Below, in pieces: positions 42,320 to 50,232 of a stretch of 64,000 bases of DNA. The notes below the pieces were generated by a model. That model did no database searches, was not told the DNA's origin, and worked only from the letters and a program-made list of their open reading frames with translations. A program made the position numbers and the translations under genes. This stretch comes from DAOMFB01 sp963801475 (GTDB lineage Bacteria > Acidobacteriota > Thermoanaerobaculia > UBA5066), in assembly GCA_963801475.1 (NCBI GenBank), contig CAWDEX010000001.1:2046001-2110000 (forward strand), written 5' to 3'. Positions within the stretch are counted from its first letter, which is position 1; every line of letters starts with the position of its first letter.

Positions 42320-42703
42320 TCAGAACATCTTCTCAAAATGGGTGCGGTCCCGGTTCCGCTCGGGATACGGCTCCCACATCGACGCGGGCGCCGGCCCCCG
42401 CCGTCGCAGCTCGTTGCGGCCGAAGACGCGGAGGACGAGCCCCAGCGGGGTCAGGATCAGGAAGAAGACGATCGAAAGGAAGAGGAAGCCGTTGATGGTC
42501 CCGAGGACGTGGGAGAACTTCAGCCAGCCGCGGTGCGGCGCCGCGAGGAGAGACGGCGCGACGGCCGAAAGGAGAAGGAGGACCGCTCCGGGGATCGCCA
42601 TCGCCGCGCCCGCCGTGGTCCGGTGGCGCCAGAGCAGAAGGAGCAGTCCGAGGACGAGGAGGAACCCTCCGACGACGACCCCGAATTTCCGGTCCGGATT
42701 CAC
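42320..42703 (-). CDS. SxtJ-like membrane protein
   Basis: 127 residues, GTG start overlapping the stop of the SGNH gene (GTGA). About four hydrophobic helices are visible, including VVVGGFLLVLGLLLLLW and FLFLSIVFFLILTPLGLVLRV, and the tail SMWEPYPERNRDRTHFEKMF is charged. The pattern matches SxtJ, a small membrane protein named from the saxitoxin cluster and often found with carbamoyltransferases. Its biochemical role is unknown. Confidence 0.78.
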   Translation of the reverse strand: MNPDRKFGVVVGGFLLVLGLLLLLWRHRTTAGAAMAIPGAVLLLLSAVAPSLLAAPHRGWLKFSHVLGTINGFLFLSIVFFLILTPLGLVLRVFGRNELRRRGPAPASMWEPYPERNRDRTHFEKMF

Positions 42704-43872
42704 CGGGCGATCGTAGCAGGCGGCCCCGCCGGTCTCTCCGCCCCGAGGAAGCGCGACGCCACGTAACCGGAAAGAAGCCGCGCGAACTTCTCCGACCCGG
42801 CGGCGGAGAAATGGACGGGGTCCAGAAAGTCGCCGTCGCCGAAGCCTCCCCCCTCGAACGGGTCGAGGAAGAGCGCCATCCCCTCGTCCCCGAGCCTCTT
42901 CGCGACCGCGTTGTACCGCGCGAGGCCCGCCAGATAGCCGGCCGAGGAGAGGCCCGGGGTCCACCCCTTCAGCCACTCGTTGTCCGCCGCCGCCGATCCC
43001 GTCCTGATCCGGGCCGCCTGCGCCACGAGAAGCACCCTCGCCCCGTGCGCCGCCGCGACGCCGATCGTCGAGCGGAGATTCCGCTCGTAAACGGCGACCG
43101 CCTCGGCGGGGATGTCGTCCTTCCGGGCGCCGCCGGTCCAGGCGTAGGCCGGGGCGTATCCCTCGGCTCCCTCCGGACGGCCCGGCCGGAGCCAGTCAAG
43201 GACCTTCTCCAGAAACAGGGAGCGTGAGACGAGGCGGACCGGCACGGGCACCACGCCCGTCACCCGGGGGAGGATCTCCGCGTGGCCCGCGCTGTAGTCG
43301 GGCACGAAGGGCTCGTGCCCCGCCGGCTGGAGGTCGTTCACGCCCGAGTAGACGACGACGAGGTCGGGCCCGAGGTCCACGTCGCGGATCTCGAGGGAGA
43401 GGAGGCTCTCCAGGCTCGTCCATCCCGGGAAGCCGGCGTTCGCCACGTCGACGCCCTTCTTCTCGAGAGCGCGGCCGAGCCGAGCCGGCCAGGTCGCCGC
43501 GTTGTTCTCGGCCAGGAGGTCGAAGGTCGTCGAGCCCCCTTCGCAGACGATGCGGAACCGCCCGGCGGGCTTTGGCTGCGAAAGGTCGAGGACGTTCGTC
43601 CCGCGCTGGCCCCGCGCGTTGAAAACGACCTCCTTCCCCGCGGCCTTGAGCACGGCGTTGGGACGACCGGCCACGACGAGGACCGGGTGGAGCCGGTACG
43701 CCTTCCCGATCTTCCGGACGAAGTCCGTGTAGGCCTCGGCGCGCGACTCGGGCCACGAGCCGCTCCGGACCCGCCCGACGACGCGGAATCCCCCTTCGAG
43801 CAGCAGGAAGAGCGCGGCGGCGATGGCGAACGGGGCGACGAGGTTCGCGGCCAGGAGGCGGAGAAGCTTCAT
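42700..43872 (-). CDS. SGNH/GDSL hydrolase family protein, membrane-anchored
   Basis: 390 residues. One N-terminal helix (NLVAPFAIAAALFLLLEGGF) anchors a domain with the nucleophile in CEGGSTTFD (about 111), NAGFPGWTSLESL, VVYSGVNDL and DPVHFSAAGSEKFARLL. It is the GGST-type SGNH group common in exopolysaccharide and lipid clusters. It opens the seven-gene minus-strand run and lies 10 bp from pyrE on the same strand, so it may be read through from there. Confidence 0.82.
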   Translation of the reverse strand: MKLLRLLAANLVAPFAIAAALFLLLEGGFRVVGRVRSGSWPESRAEAYTDFVRKIGKAYRLHPVLVVAGRPNAVLKAAGKEVVFNARGQRGTNVLDLSQPKPAGRFRIVCEGGSTTFDLLAENNAATWPARLGRALEKKGVDVANAGFPGWTSLESLLSLEIRDVDLGPDLVVVYSGVNDLQPAGHEPFVPDYSAGHAEILPRVTGVVPVPVRLVSRSLFLEKVLDWLRPGRPEGAEGYAPAYAWTGGARKDDIPAEAVAVYERNLRSTIGVAAAHGARVLLVAQAARIRTGSAAADNEWLKGWTPGLSSAGYLAGLARYNAVAKRLGDEGMALFLDPFEGGGFGDGDFLDPVHFSAAGSEKFARLLSGYVASRFLGAERPAGPPATIAR

Positions 43873-43882
43873 CCGCGGCGCC

Positions 43883-44509
43883 TCAGCGCTTGGCGGCGAG
43901 ATGGCGCGAGCCCGGAGCCGTCAGCGGCACCCCCTTCGCGCAGAGGGGGCAGGCCGCGGGATTCCACGCCGGGACGTCGAGGGTGAGCAGCGCCCGGTAC
44001 GGAATGCCGTCGACCGCGTCGTCCTTCTTGGAGGCAGCACGCCGGTCGCTGCCCCCGACCGCGAGAGCTCGTCGGTCAATGATCGACCCGCAGGCGACCG
44101 CGACCGCGCCCGCCGCGCGGACGACCTCGATCACCTCGCGCGTCGACTTCCCCGTCGTCACGACGTCCTCGATGACGGCGACCTTCTCGCCCGGCTCCAG
44201 CGAGAAGCCCCGCCGGAGGGCGAACGTCCCCTCGACGCGCTCCGTGAAGATCGCGCGGAGGGAGAGGGCGCGCCCGACCTCCTGTCCGATGATCACGCCG
44301 CCGAGCGCCGGCGAGACGACGGAGGCCGCGCCGAACGGGCGGAGAAGCTCGCCAAGCCCCTGGCCGAGCGCATCGGCGCGGTCGGGCCACATCAGGACCT
44401 TCGCGCACTGGAGATAGCGGTCGGAATGGAGGCCGGAGGAGAGCTTGAAGTGGCCCGTCAGCAGGGCGCCGGTCTCCTCGAAATGGCGGCGGACGTCGGC
44501 AGGATTCAT
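43883..44509 (-). CDS. pyrE: Orotate phosphoribosyltransferase
   Basis: 208 residues. LTGHFKLSSGLHSDRYLQC and the PRPP-binding loop VAVIEDVVTTGKSTREVIE are diagnostic. It joins orotate and PRPP to make orotidine 5'-phosphate in pyrimidine synthesis. An extension after residue 175 has a CPLC motif near the end, as in the cyanobacterial and thermophile subgroup. The ATG overlaps the stop of the NtrC-type regulator by 4 bases. Confidence 0.94.
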   Translation of the reverse strand: MNPADVRRHFEETGALLTGHFKLSSGLHSDRYLQCAKVLMWPDRADALGQGLGELLRPFGAASVVSPALGGVIIGQEVGRALSLRAIFTERVEGTFALRRGFSLEPGEKVAVIEDVVTTGKSTREVIEVVRAAGAVAVACGSIIDRRALAVGGSDRRAASKKDDAVDGIPYRALLTLDVPAWNPAACPLCAKGVPLTAPGSRHLAAKR

Positions 44510-45936
44510 GGCTCGGACTTCTCCTCGCGGCGCAGGCCGTAGCGCTCGATCTTCTTGTAGAGGTTCGAACGCGGCGTGTCGATCGCCTCGGCCGTCCGCG
44601 TGACGTTGCCGCCGCTCTCGGCGAGCTTCGCGGAGATGAAGAGCCGCTCCGACTCGTCCTGGAAGGCCTGCAGCGATCGCGTGGCCAGGAGCCGCGCCCA
44701 CGTCTCGTCGGCCGCCGGGGCGGCTTCCGCGGGAGCGCCGACGACCTTCCCGTCGCGGACGATCACGGTCGGCGCGGCGCCGTCCCGCGGCGGCGCGCCG
44801 TCCACGTGCGCCTCGTCGATGACGTCGCCGTCGGTCATGATCATCAGCCGCTCGACGTGGTTCTTCAGCTCGCGGACGTTCCCGGGCCAGGGCCGGCGGG
44901 CGAGCGCCTCGAGCGCCGCGTCGGTGAAGCGTTTCGGGTGGTAGTTGTTTGTCCGGGCGAAGAGGTCGGCGAAGTGCAGGATGAGGGGCGGCACGTCCTC
45001 GAGGTGCTCGGCGAGGGGGGGGGTCCGGATCGGGACGACGTTCAGGCGGTAGTAGAGGTCCTCGCGGAACCGTCCCTTCGCGATCAGATCCGGCAGCTCG
45101 CGGTTCGTCGCCGCCACGACGCGGACCTTGACCTTCACGACGCGCGGGCTCCCGACGGGCTCCACCTCGCCCTCCTGGAGGACCCGGAGGACCTTAGCCT
45201 GCGCCGAGGCGGACATGTCGCCGATCTCGTCGAGGAAGATGGTCCCGCCGTCGGCCTCGACGAACTTCCCCGTCTGCTTCCGGTCGGCGCCCGTGAAGGA
45301 GCCGCGTTCGTGGCCGAACAGCTCCGATTCGATGAGCGAGTCGGGGATCGCCGCGCAGTTCACCTGCACGAACGGCCCCCCTCTCACGAGCGAGGCGTCG
45401 TGGATCGCCCGCGCCACGAGCTCCTTGCCCGTGCCGCTGGGGCCGACGACGAGCACGGTGGCCGGCGTAGGCGCCGCCTTCCCGATGTCGGCGAGGAGCT
45501 TCTTCATCGGCTCGCTCGACCCGACGAGGCGCGTGATCCCCAGACGCCGCTTCAGATCCTCGTTCTCGCGGGCGAGCCGCGAGGCGTCGAGGACCCGCCG
45601 CAACGCGTTCAGGACGTGCTCGGAGGAGAGCGGCTTCTCGAGAAAGTCCGCCGCGCCCGCCCGGACGGCATCCATCGCCGTCCGGATGTCGCCGTGTCCC
45701 GAGATCATGACGACCGGCGTGGCGACCCCCTTGGCGCGCAGCTTCGCGAGCGTCTCCATACCGTCCTGCGCCGGCATCTTGATGTCGAGAAGAAGCGCGT
45801 CGTGATCCGCCGCCTCCCCCACCGCACCCGCTCCCGAAGCGACGGCGGTCACTTCGAAGCCCTCCTCGACGAGAAGGGTCTTCAGCGACTCGCGGATGTC
45901 GGCCTCGTCGTCGCAGATCAGGATCCGGTGGGCCAT
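44506..45936 (-). CDS. Sigma-54-dependent response regulator, NtrC family
   Basis: 476 residues. The receiver domain (1-118) has the phospho-acceptor Asp51 in LLLDIKMP. The AAA+ domain (about 137-365) has Walker A GPSGTGKE, GGTIFLDEIGD for Walker B, and the sigma-54 loop as GSFTGA rather than the usual GAFTGA. A Fis-type helix-turn-helix is at the end (NVTRTAEAIDTPRSNLYKKI). No histidine kinase gene is next to it. TATCCT lies 8 nt before ATG 45936. Confidence 0.94.
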   Translation of the reverse strand: MAHRILICDDEADIRESLKTLLVEEGFEVTAVASGAGAVGEAADHDALLLDIKMPAQDGMETLAKLRAKGVATPVVMISGHGDIRTAMDAVRAGAADFLEKPLSSEHVLNALRRVLDASRLARENEDLKRRLGITRLVGSSEPMKKLLADIGKAAPTPATVLVVGPSGTGKELVARAIHDASLVRGGPFVQVNCAAIPDSLIESELFGHERGSFTGADRKQTGKFVEADGGTIFLDEIGDMSASAQAKVLRVLQEGEVEPVGSPRVVKVKVRVVAATNRELPDLIAKGRFREDLYYRLNVVPIRTPPLAEHLEDVPPLILHFADLFARTNNYHPKRFTDAALEALARRPWPGNVRELKNHVERLMIMTDGDVIDEAHVDGAPPRDGAAPTVIVRDGKVVGAPAEAAPAADETWARLLATRSLQAFQDESERLFISAKLAESGGNVTRTAEAIDTPRSNLYKKIERYGLRREEKSEP

Positions 45937-45990
45937 CGGGGACGAGGATAGCGGATCGGATGCGCCCGGGCCTCCCGGGCCCCGGGCCGC

Positions 45991-45996
45991 TAGACT
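45991..45996 (+). promoter_or_regulatory. TAGACT -10-like element before panE
   Basis: TAGACT ends 6 nt before the ATG at 46003, and no ribosome site other than a G run is present, which suggests a leaderless panE message. Confidence 0.45.
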
Positions 45997-46002
45997 CGGG
46001 GG

Positions 46003-46950
46003 ATGACGGACGGCCCGATGCGGATAGCCATCCTCGGCGCCGGGGGCGTCGGCAGCTACTACGGCGGAATGCTAGCCCGCGCCGGACACCAGGTCTCGAT
46101 GCTGGCCCGGGGAGCTCACCTCGCAGCCCTCCGGGCGCGGGGACTCGAGATCCGCACCCCGGACGGCGTCTTAAGCGCGACGGTCGCCGCGGCCGGTGAC
46201 GTGACGGAGCTCGGCGCGCCGGAACTCGCCGTCCTCTCCGTCAAGTGCTTCTCCCTCGCCGAGATCCTCCCGACGGTCCGTCACCTGGCCGCGAACGGCG
46301 CCACGATCCTTCCACTTCTCAACGGGGTCGAAGCCGTGGACCGGCTCGCCTCGGGAGGCGTCGCGCGGGACCGCCTTCTCGGCGGGCTCACGCACATCAG
46401 CGCCGTCCGCGTCGCTCCGGGGGTCGTCGAGCGGCGGGGCGCGATCCAGAGGGTCACGGTGGGAGAGCTCGACGGCCGGCTCTCGGAGCGCGTCGAGAGG
46501 ATCGTGTCCGCCTTCCGCGAGGCCGGCGCCGAGGTCGTCGCGTCGAAAGAGATCACGGCCGAGCTCTGGCGGAAGCTCGCCTTCATCGCGACCATCGCGG
46601 CCGCCTGTGGCCTCGCCCGCGCCCCCATTGGACCCGTGCGCGACGCGCCCTACGGCCGGCTTCTCTTTTCCCGCGCGGTCGAGGAGGTCTTCGCCGTGGC
46701 GCGGGCCCGCGGCGTCGCCGTCGGCCCGAAAGACGTGGAGGAGACCCTCGCCTTCATCGATTCCCGCCCCCCGGACACCGTGCCCAGCTTTCTCCTCGAC
46801 CTCGAGGCCGGCGGCCCGAACGAGCTGGACGACCTGTCGGGGGCCGTCTCGCGCCTCGGGCGGGACGTCGGCGTCGAGACCCCGTTTCACGACACGGCCA
46901 CGGCCGCGCTCTCGGCGGCGACCTCCGGCCGTGACGCGAAGACGCCTTAG
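46003..46950 (+). CDS. panE: 2-dehydropantoate 2-reductase
   Basis: 315 residues. The N-terminal NADPH-binding motif is ILGAGGVGSYYGGMLARAGH, LLNGVEAVDRL is the family's central block, and AELWRKLAFIA gives the catalytic Lys; the C-terminal VPSFLLDLEAGGPNELDDLSG is typical. It reduces ketopantoate to pantoate, feeding CoA synthesis together with the pantothenate kinase at 4082. It is divergent from the NtrC-type regulator gene. Confidence 0.92.
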   Translation: MTDGPMRIAILGAGGVGSYYGGMLARAGHQVSMLARGAHLAALRARGLEIRTPDGVLSATVAAAGDVTELGAPELAVLSVKCFSLAEILPTVRHLAANGATILPLLNGVEAVDRLASGGVARDRLLGGLTHISAVRVAPGVVERRGAIQRVTVGELDGRLSERVERIVSAFREAGAEVVASKEITAELWRKLAFIATIAAACGLARAPIGPVRDAPYGRLLFSRAVEEVFAVARARGVAVGPKDVEETLAFIDSRPPDTVPSFLLDLEAGGPNELDDLSGAVSRLGRDVGVETPFHDTATAALSAATSGRDAKTP

Positions 46951-46968
46951 CGGGGTCGGAACTGTCTC

Positions 46969-47355
46969 CTAGGCCATCCGGGCGCCCCGCTCCGCGAGCA
47001 GCTCCCGCAGAACGGAGCGGTGACAGCGCGCCTCGTCGGCGCAGTAGCAGCCGACGGCGAAGCTCGTCTCCCGCGACAGCGCGGCGAGGAGATCCAGCAG
47101 GCGGCTCGCCTCCGGACGCGCCATCTCGGCCCGGTAGCGCCTGACGAACGTTTTCCACCCTCTCTCGTCGGCCGCGGCCTGCGCGAGCTTCACCAGCTCC
47201 TCGCTGGGCGAGAGCTCCGGCAGCCAGACGTCGTAGAAATCGCGGGAGGCGAATTCGGATTTCGGCACTCCTCGCGGTGGACGCCTCACCGTTCCGATCC
47301 GAAGCCCCTCCCCCTTTCCGCGAGGACTTCCGAGACGAACGACGTGAACGGACAT
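46969..47355 (-). CDS. DUF488-family protein
   Basis: 128 residues. LRIGTVRRPPRGVPK, FYDVWLPELSPSEELV and the C-terminal GCYCADEARCHRSVLRELL with its Cys/His cluster are characteristic of DUF488, a small family of unknown function. ATG 47355 begins the conserved region and has GAGGAG upstream. It converges on panE with an 18-bp gap. Confidence 0.85.
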   Translation of the reverse strand: MSVHVVRLGSPRGKGEGLRIGTVRRPPRGVPKSEFASRDFYDVWLPELSPSEELVKLAQAAADERGWKTFVRRYRAEMARPEASRLLDLLAALSRETSFAVGCYCADEARCHRSVLRELLAERGARMA

Positions 47356-47519
47356 CGGTCCACTCTCCTCTTGGCGGCGTGCCATGGGACACGCCACGTC
47401 AGTATCGCAACCTCCGGGGTCCGCGAAGAAGCGTCCGTCGTCGCGTCGGTGCGCCGCGCAAGCCACCCCGGTGTCATACTTCTCACGGTGGCGCCGGTTC
47501 CCCCGGCGGCGGAGCGAGG

Positions 47520-47795
47520 ATGACGCAAGCCGAGCTTCGGGCAAAAATCATGGAGTACCTCGAGACGGCCGAGGGCGACATTCTGCGGAGCGTAGGCATG
47601 ATCGCCGACGCCCTCGGGGCCGAGCGCGAGACCGTCAAGAAGCTGATCCGCGACATGGTGAAGAAGGGCGAGGTCTTCGAGCCCATCCCGCGGCGCTACC
47701 TCCGCCACGAGCGCCGCTCCTATCGCCCGGACGCGCCGCCGCACGTCCCGGAGAGGCGGAAGCGGACGGCCGGGACCCCGCGACCTGCTCCCTGA
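47520..47795 (+). CDS. Small winged-helix-like protein
   Basis: 91 residues. KIMEYLETAEGDILRSVGMIADALGAERETVKKLIRDMVKKGEVF fits a helix-turn-helix followed by a wing, as in small DNA-binding proteins; the last 30 residues are basic and Pro-rich. GGAG 5 nt before the ATG supports the start. It is divergent from the DUF488 gene. A regulatory role is inferred only from the fold pattern. Confidence 0.65.
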   Translation: MTQAELRAKIMEYLETAEGDILRSVGMIADALGAERETVKKLIRDMVKKGEVFEPIPRRYLRHERRSYRPDAPPHVPERRKRTAGTPRPAP

Positions 47796-47866
47796 CCACC
47801 CGACAGGAGTGCGTCAAACGGCCCCCCGCGGACGCCGTGGGCTCGGTCCGAAGGCGTCAACGTCGT

Positions 47867-48589
47867 TCAGGGGCAGGCGCTCCCGAGGTCGGTCTTGCTT
47901 CGGTCGGACGGCTTGGCGCCCCGCTCAGTCAGCTTCCCGACGGCCTTCTGGAACTTCTCCAGATCCTCGGGTGTATCGGTCCCCGGCATCGAGATCTCGA
48001 GGATCCGTCCGCCGCCCGGCATCGACCACTCCTCCACCTTGAAGTCCCCGGAGGTGTGTCTCTTCATGCCGGCCCAACAGAGCTTCGGCGACCCCTTCAG
48101 GGACCGGGGTGGCGTCGGCGACTGCACCGTGCAGGCGTACGAATAGACGCGCGTGGCGTTTCCTCCCACGCCGATCGAGACATCCACTTCTTCCTCGGGC
48201 TCGAATTGTTCGCCGGGCGGGCAGGTCCAGGCCCCGGCGAGCGGCTGGGGAAGCCGGTACTTCAGCCGGAATTGGGTCTTGCCGTGGGACTTGGTCCGCT
48301 CGCGGAGGACGACCTTGGCGCCTTCCGGAGCCGAGGCCGGCGCCTGAAGGTCGTAGTAGCGGACCTTGTACCTGTCGGGGGGCAGCGGCGCCGGCTCTCC
48401 AAGAGCCGCGAGGACGTCTTCACGTGTCTTCGGCCCTCCCTCGTCCGGGTTCCAGCGGAATGCGAACTCGGCGGTCATCGGCGGCGGAGCGGCCGCGCCC
48501 GTCGAGGCGAGAAACGCGGCGGCAACAGCGAGAAGGGCTCGTACGGCCCACCGGGAAACCGGACAGCAAGTTCCCTTTCCTTCAGTCAT
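47867..48589 (-). CDS. Exported protein of unknown function
   Basis: 240 residues. A signal peptide (SRWAVRALLAVAAAFLASTGAAA) is followed by a soluble region with MTAEFAFRW, RYKVRYYDLQAP and RERTKSHGKTQFRLKYRLP. The alternating charged strands recall CYTH-type tunnels, but the usual ExExK motif is not clear, so I leave it unassigned. There are four cysteines in the mature part. ATG 48589 is preferred over ATG 48610 because GAGG lies 5 nt before it and it starts a cleaner signal peptide. Confidence 0.6.
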   Translation of the reverse strand: MTEGKGTCCPVSRWAVRALLAVAAAFLASTGAAAPPPMTAEFAFRWNPDEGGPKTREDVLAALGEPAPLPPDRYKVRYYDLQAPASAPEGAKVVLRERTKSHGKTQFRLKYRLPQPLAGAWTCPPGEQFEPEEEVDVSIGVGGNATRVYSYACTVQSPTPPRSLKGSPKLCWAGMKRHTSGDFKVEEWSMPGGGRILEISMPGTDTPEDLEKFQKAVGKLTERGAKPSDRSKTDLGSACP

Positions 48590-48629
48590 TCGGACCTCGT
48601 CTTTCTTCATCAAGACCTCATTGGTTGCA

Positions 48630-48648
48630 GCAGCCGGATTTCGGCTGC
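48630..48648 (-). terminator. Hairpin after the DUF3592-like gene
   Basis: GCAGCCG and CGGCTGC form a perfect 7-bp stem with a 5-nt loop, about 70 bp past the stop of the upstream minus-strand gene. No T-tract follows, so it is only a candidate terminator. Confidence 0.35.
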
Positions 48649-48717
48649 GGGGCGAGAGCAGCTTTCATCATCACGAGCTTCCAAAGACCACGAAGAGGGC
48701 CGGACCGGCACAAACCG

Positions 48718-49143
48718 TCACCGGGTCTGCATCTCTCCCGTCGCGAAGAGCCAGAGAACGAGACCGCCGATGGCGAGCACGAAGACCCCCACCGCCATCA
48801 GGCCCCAGGTGAAGATCGCGGTGGTTCGATCCAGCAATTCGGAGTCGGCCGCGTTCATCGGGTCCACGAGGATCTCGATGTCGTCTCCAACCTCGTAGCG
48901 CGGCGGCAGGGACGCGACCGTCGCCGTGGTGGTGCGCTCGGCGTTGCCGGCCCAGTAGCGGTAGACGGGAGCGTAGAGCGTCCGCCCCTTGTCACCCGGA
49001 ACCTCGGCGAGGTCGACGACCTTTGCCGGCACCGCGGCCCACGTGGCGCGTTTGAGCCGCGTCGACTTGAGGTTCGAGTAACCCAGCGCCGCGAAGAGCC
49101 CGCCGACGAGGAGGAACAAGCCCGCAAAGACCCACGGACCCAT
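48718..49143 (-). CDS. DUF3592-like membrane protein
   Basis: 141 residues. There is a helix at each end (WVFAGLFLLVGGLFAALGY and GLMAVGVFVLAIGGLVLWLF) with a beta-rich domain between them, including PAKVVDL, YAPVYRYWAG and YEVGDDIEILVDPMN. This is the pattern of DUF3592 proteins, whose function is unknown. It lies just downstream of the ArsA-like ATPase locus but after a strong hairpin. Confidence 0.75.
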   Translation of the reverse strand: MGPWVFAGLFLLVGGLFAALGYSNLKSTRLKRATWAAVPAKVVDLAEVPGDKGRTLYAPVYRYWAGNAERTTTATVASLPPRYEVGDDIEILVDPMNAADSELLDRTTAIFTWGLMAVGVFVLAIGGLVLWLFATGEMQTR

Positions 49144-49160
49144 GTCTGCCTCCGGTCAGA

Positions 49161-49187
49161 TCGGGGCCGCCGGCCGCGCGGCCCCGA
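49161..49187 (-). terminator. GC-rich hairpin after the second ArsA-like gene
   Basis: A 10-bp perfect stem (49161-49170 with 49178-49187) and 7-nt loop begins about 39 bp after the ATPase stop. It has no T-tract but probably marks the 3' end of the ArsA-like operon. Confidence 0.45.
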
Positions 49188-49225
49188 GGTGCTTCGAATC
49201 GACCTCCTGCTCCCGGGCGCCCCCC

Positions 49226-50206
49226 TCAGGCGAACATCGCGTCGCCGAGTCGCTTGAGCATCGGGATGCCGCGGATCTCGGTCTCGTAGAGCGGCACGAT
49301 GGCGCGGACGCTGCCGTCGAACTTCTGCCAGACGGTCTTCATGTGCTCGTCCTGCATCGCGACGCGGTTCTTCACGAAGTCGGCCGCCCCGGCCCCGACC
49401 GAGGCCTTGTCGATGAGCATGTTCACGAGGACGCCGCCCACGGGGATCCCGAAGTCGTGGAACCACTGGATGAAGCGCGTGATGACGGCGATCGGCAGGG
49501 CCTCCGGAAGCGTCACGAAGAAGAACGAGGTCTTCTCGGGATCGGTCAGGAGGACCCGGCCGTGCTCCATCCGGTCGCGGAAGGAGAGGAGGTACGCCAT
49601 GAGCGGGTCCTGCTCCTTCTTCTTCGTGAACGAGAGGAGCTCGCGCAAGGTTTTCGCCTCCTCGCGGCTCTTCAGCATCTTGTTGACCCAGAGCCCGTAG
49701 ACCTTCGACATGCCGAGGAGGCGCCGCGCGTTCGCGGTGGGCGCGGTGTCGAAGACGTAGACGTCGTACTCGTCCTTGAACATGAGGTCGATCATGTTCT
49801 CGAACATGGCCGATTCCTCGAACGCGGGGTTCATCGTGGCGGACTCCACGAAGTCTTCCGCCTTCGTCGAGATGTCGGCGAACTTGAGGAACCACTGGAT
49901 CTTCTCGCGGATCTCGACCTTCGACCGCTCAATCGTTTCCTTCGTCTCGATCTCGTACGCCCACAGGTTCGGGACGCCCTCGACGGGCGTGTGCTTCCCG
50001 AGGACGTTCTGGCCGAGCAGGCTCGACAGGCTGTGGACGGGGTTCGTGGAGGCGAGCATCGTCCGCCGCCCCAGCTGGGCGTTGTGGAGCGCGGTGGCGG
50101 CCGCGAACACCGTCTTCCCGACGCCCCCCTTCCCGCCGAAGAAGATGTACTTCAGGCTGCTGTGCTGCCGGATGTAGTCGCTCATGGAGGTCTGGATGTC
50201 GGGCAT
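49226..50206 (-). CDS. ArsA/Get3-like ATPase, diverged paralogue
   Basis: 326 residues. The deviant Walker A is GGKGGVGKTV (about 23-32), with the signature lysine, but the second Thr is Val. The switch I region reads ASTNPVHSL instead of the usual S(V/T)DPAHSL, and the switch II region DTAPTANARRLL instead of DTAPTGHTLR. These changes could weaken hydrolysis. There are no CxxC or arsenite-binding cysteines, so it is not an arsenite pump. It lies 26 bp after a second ArsA-like gene; the two may form a heterodimer. Confidence 0.82.
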   Translation of the reverse strand: MPDIQTSMSDYIRQHSSLKYIFFGGKGGVGKTVFAAATALHNAQLGRRTMLASTNPVHSLSSLLGQNVLGKHTPVEGVPNLWAYEIETKETIERSKVEIREKIQWFLKFADISTKAEDFVESATMNPAFEESAMFENMIDLMFKDEYDVYVFDTAPTANARRLLGMSKVYGLWVNKMLKSREEAKTLRELLSFTKKKEQDPLMAYLLSFRDRMEHGRVLLTDPEKTSFFFVTLPEALPIAVITRFIQWFHDFGIPVGGVLVNMLIDKASVGAGAADFVKNRVAMQDEHMKTVWQKFDGSVRAIVPLYETEIRGIPMLKRLGDAMFA

Positions 50207-50232
50207 GACCGTCTTCTCCTCGTCCGCGGCTC

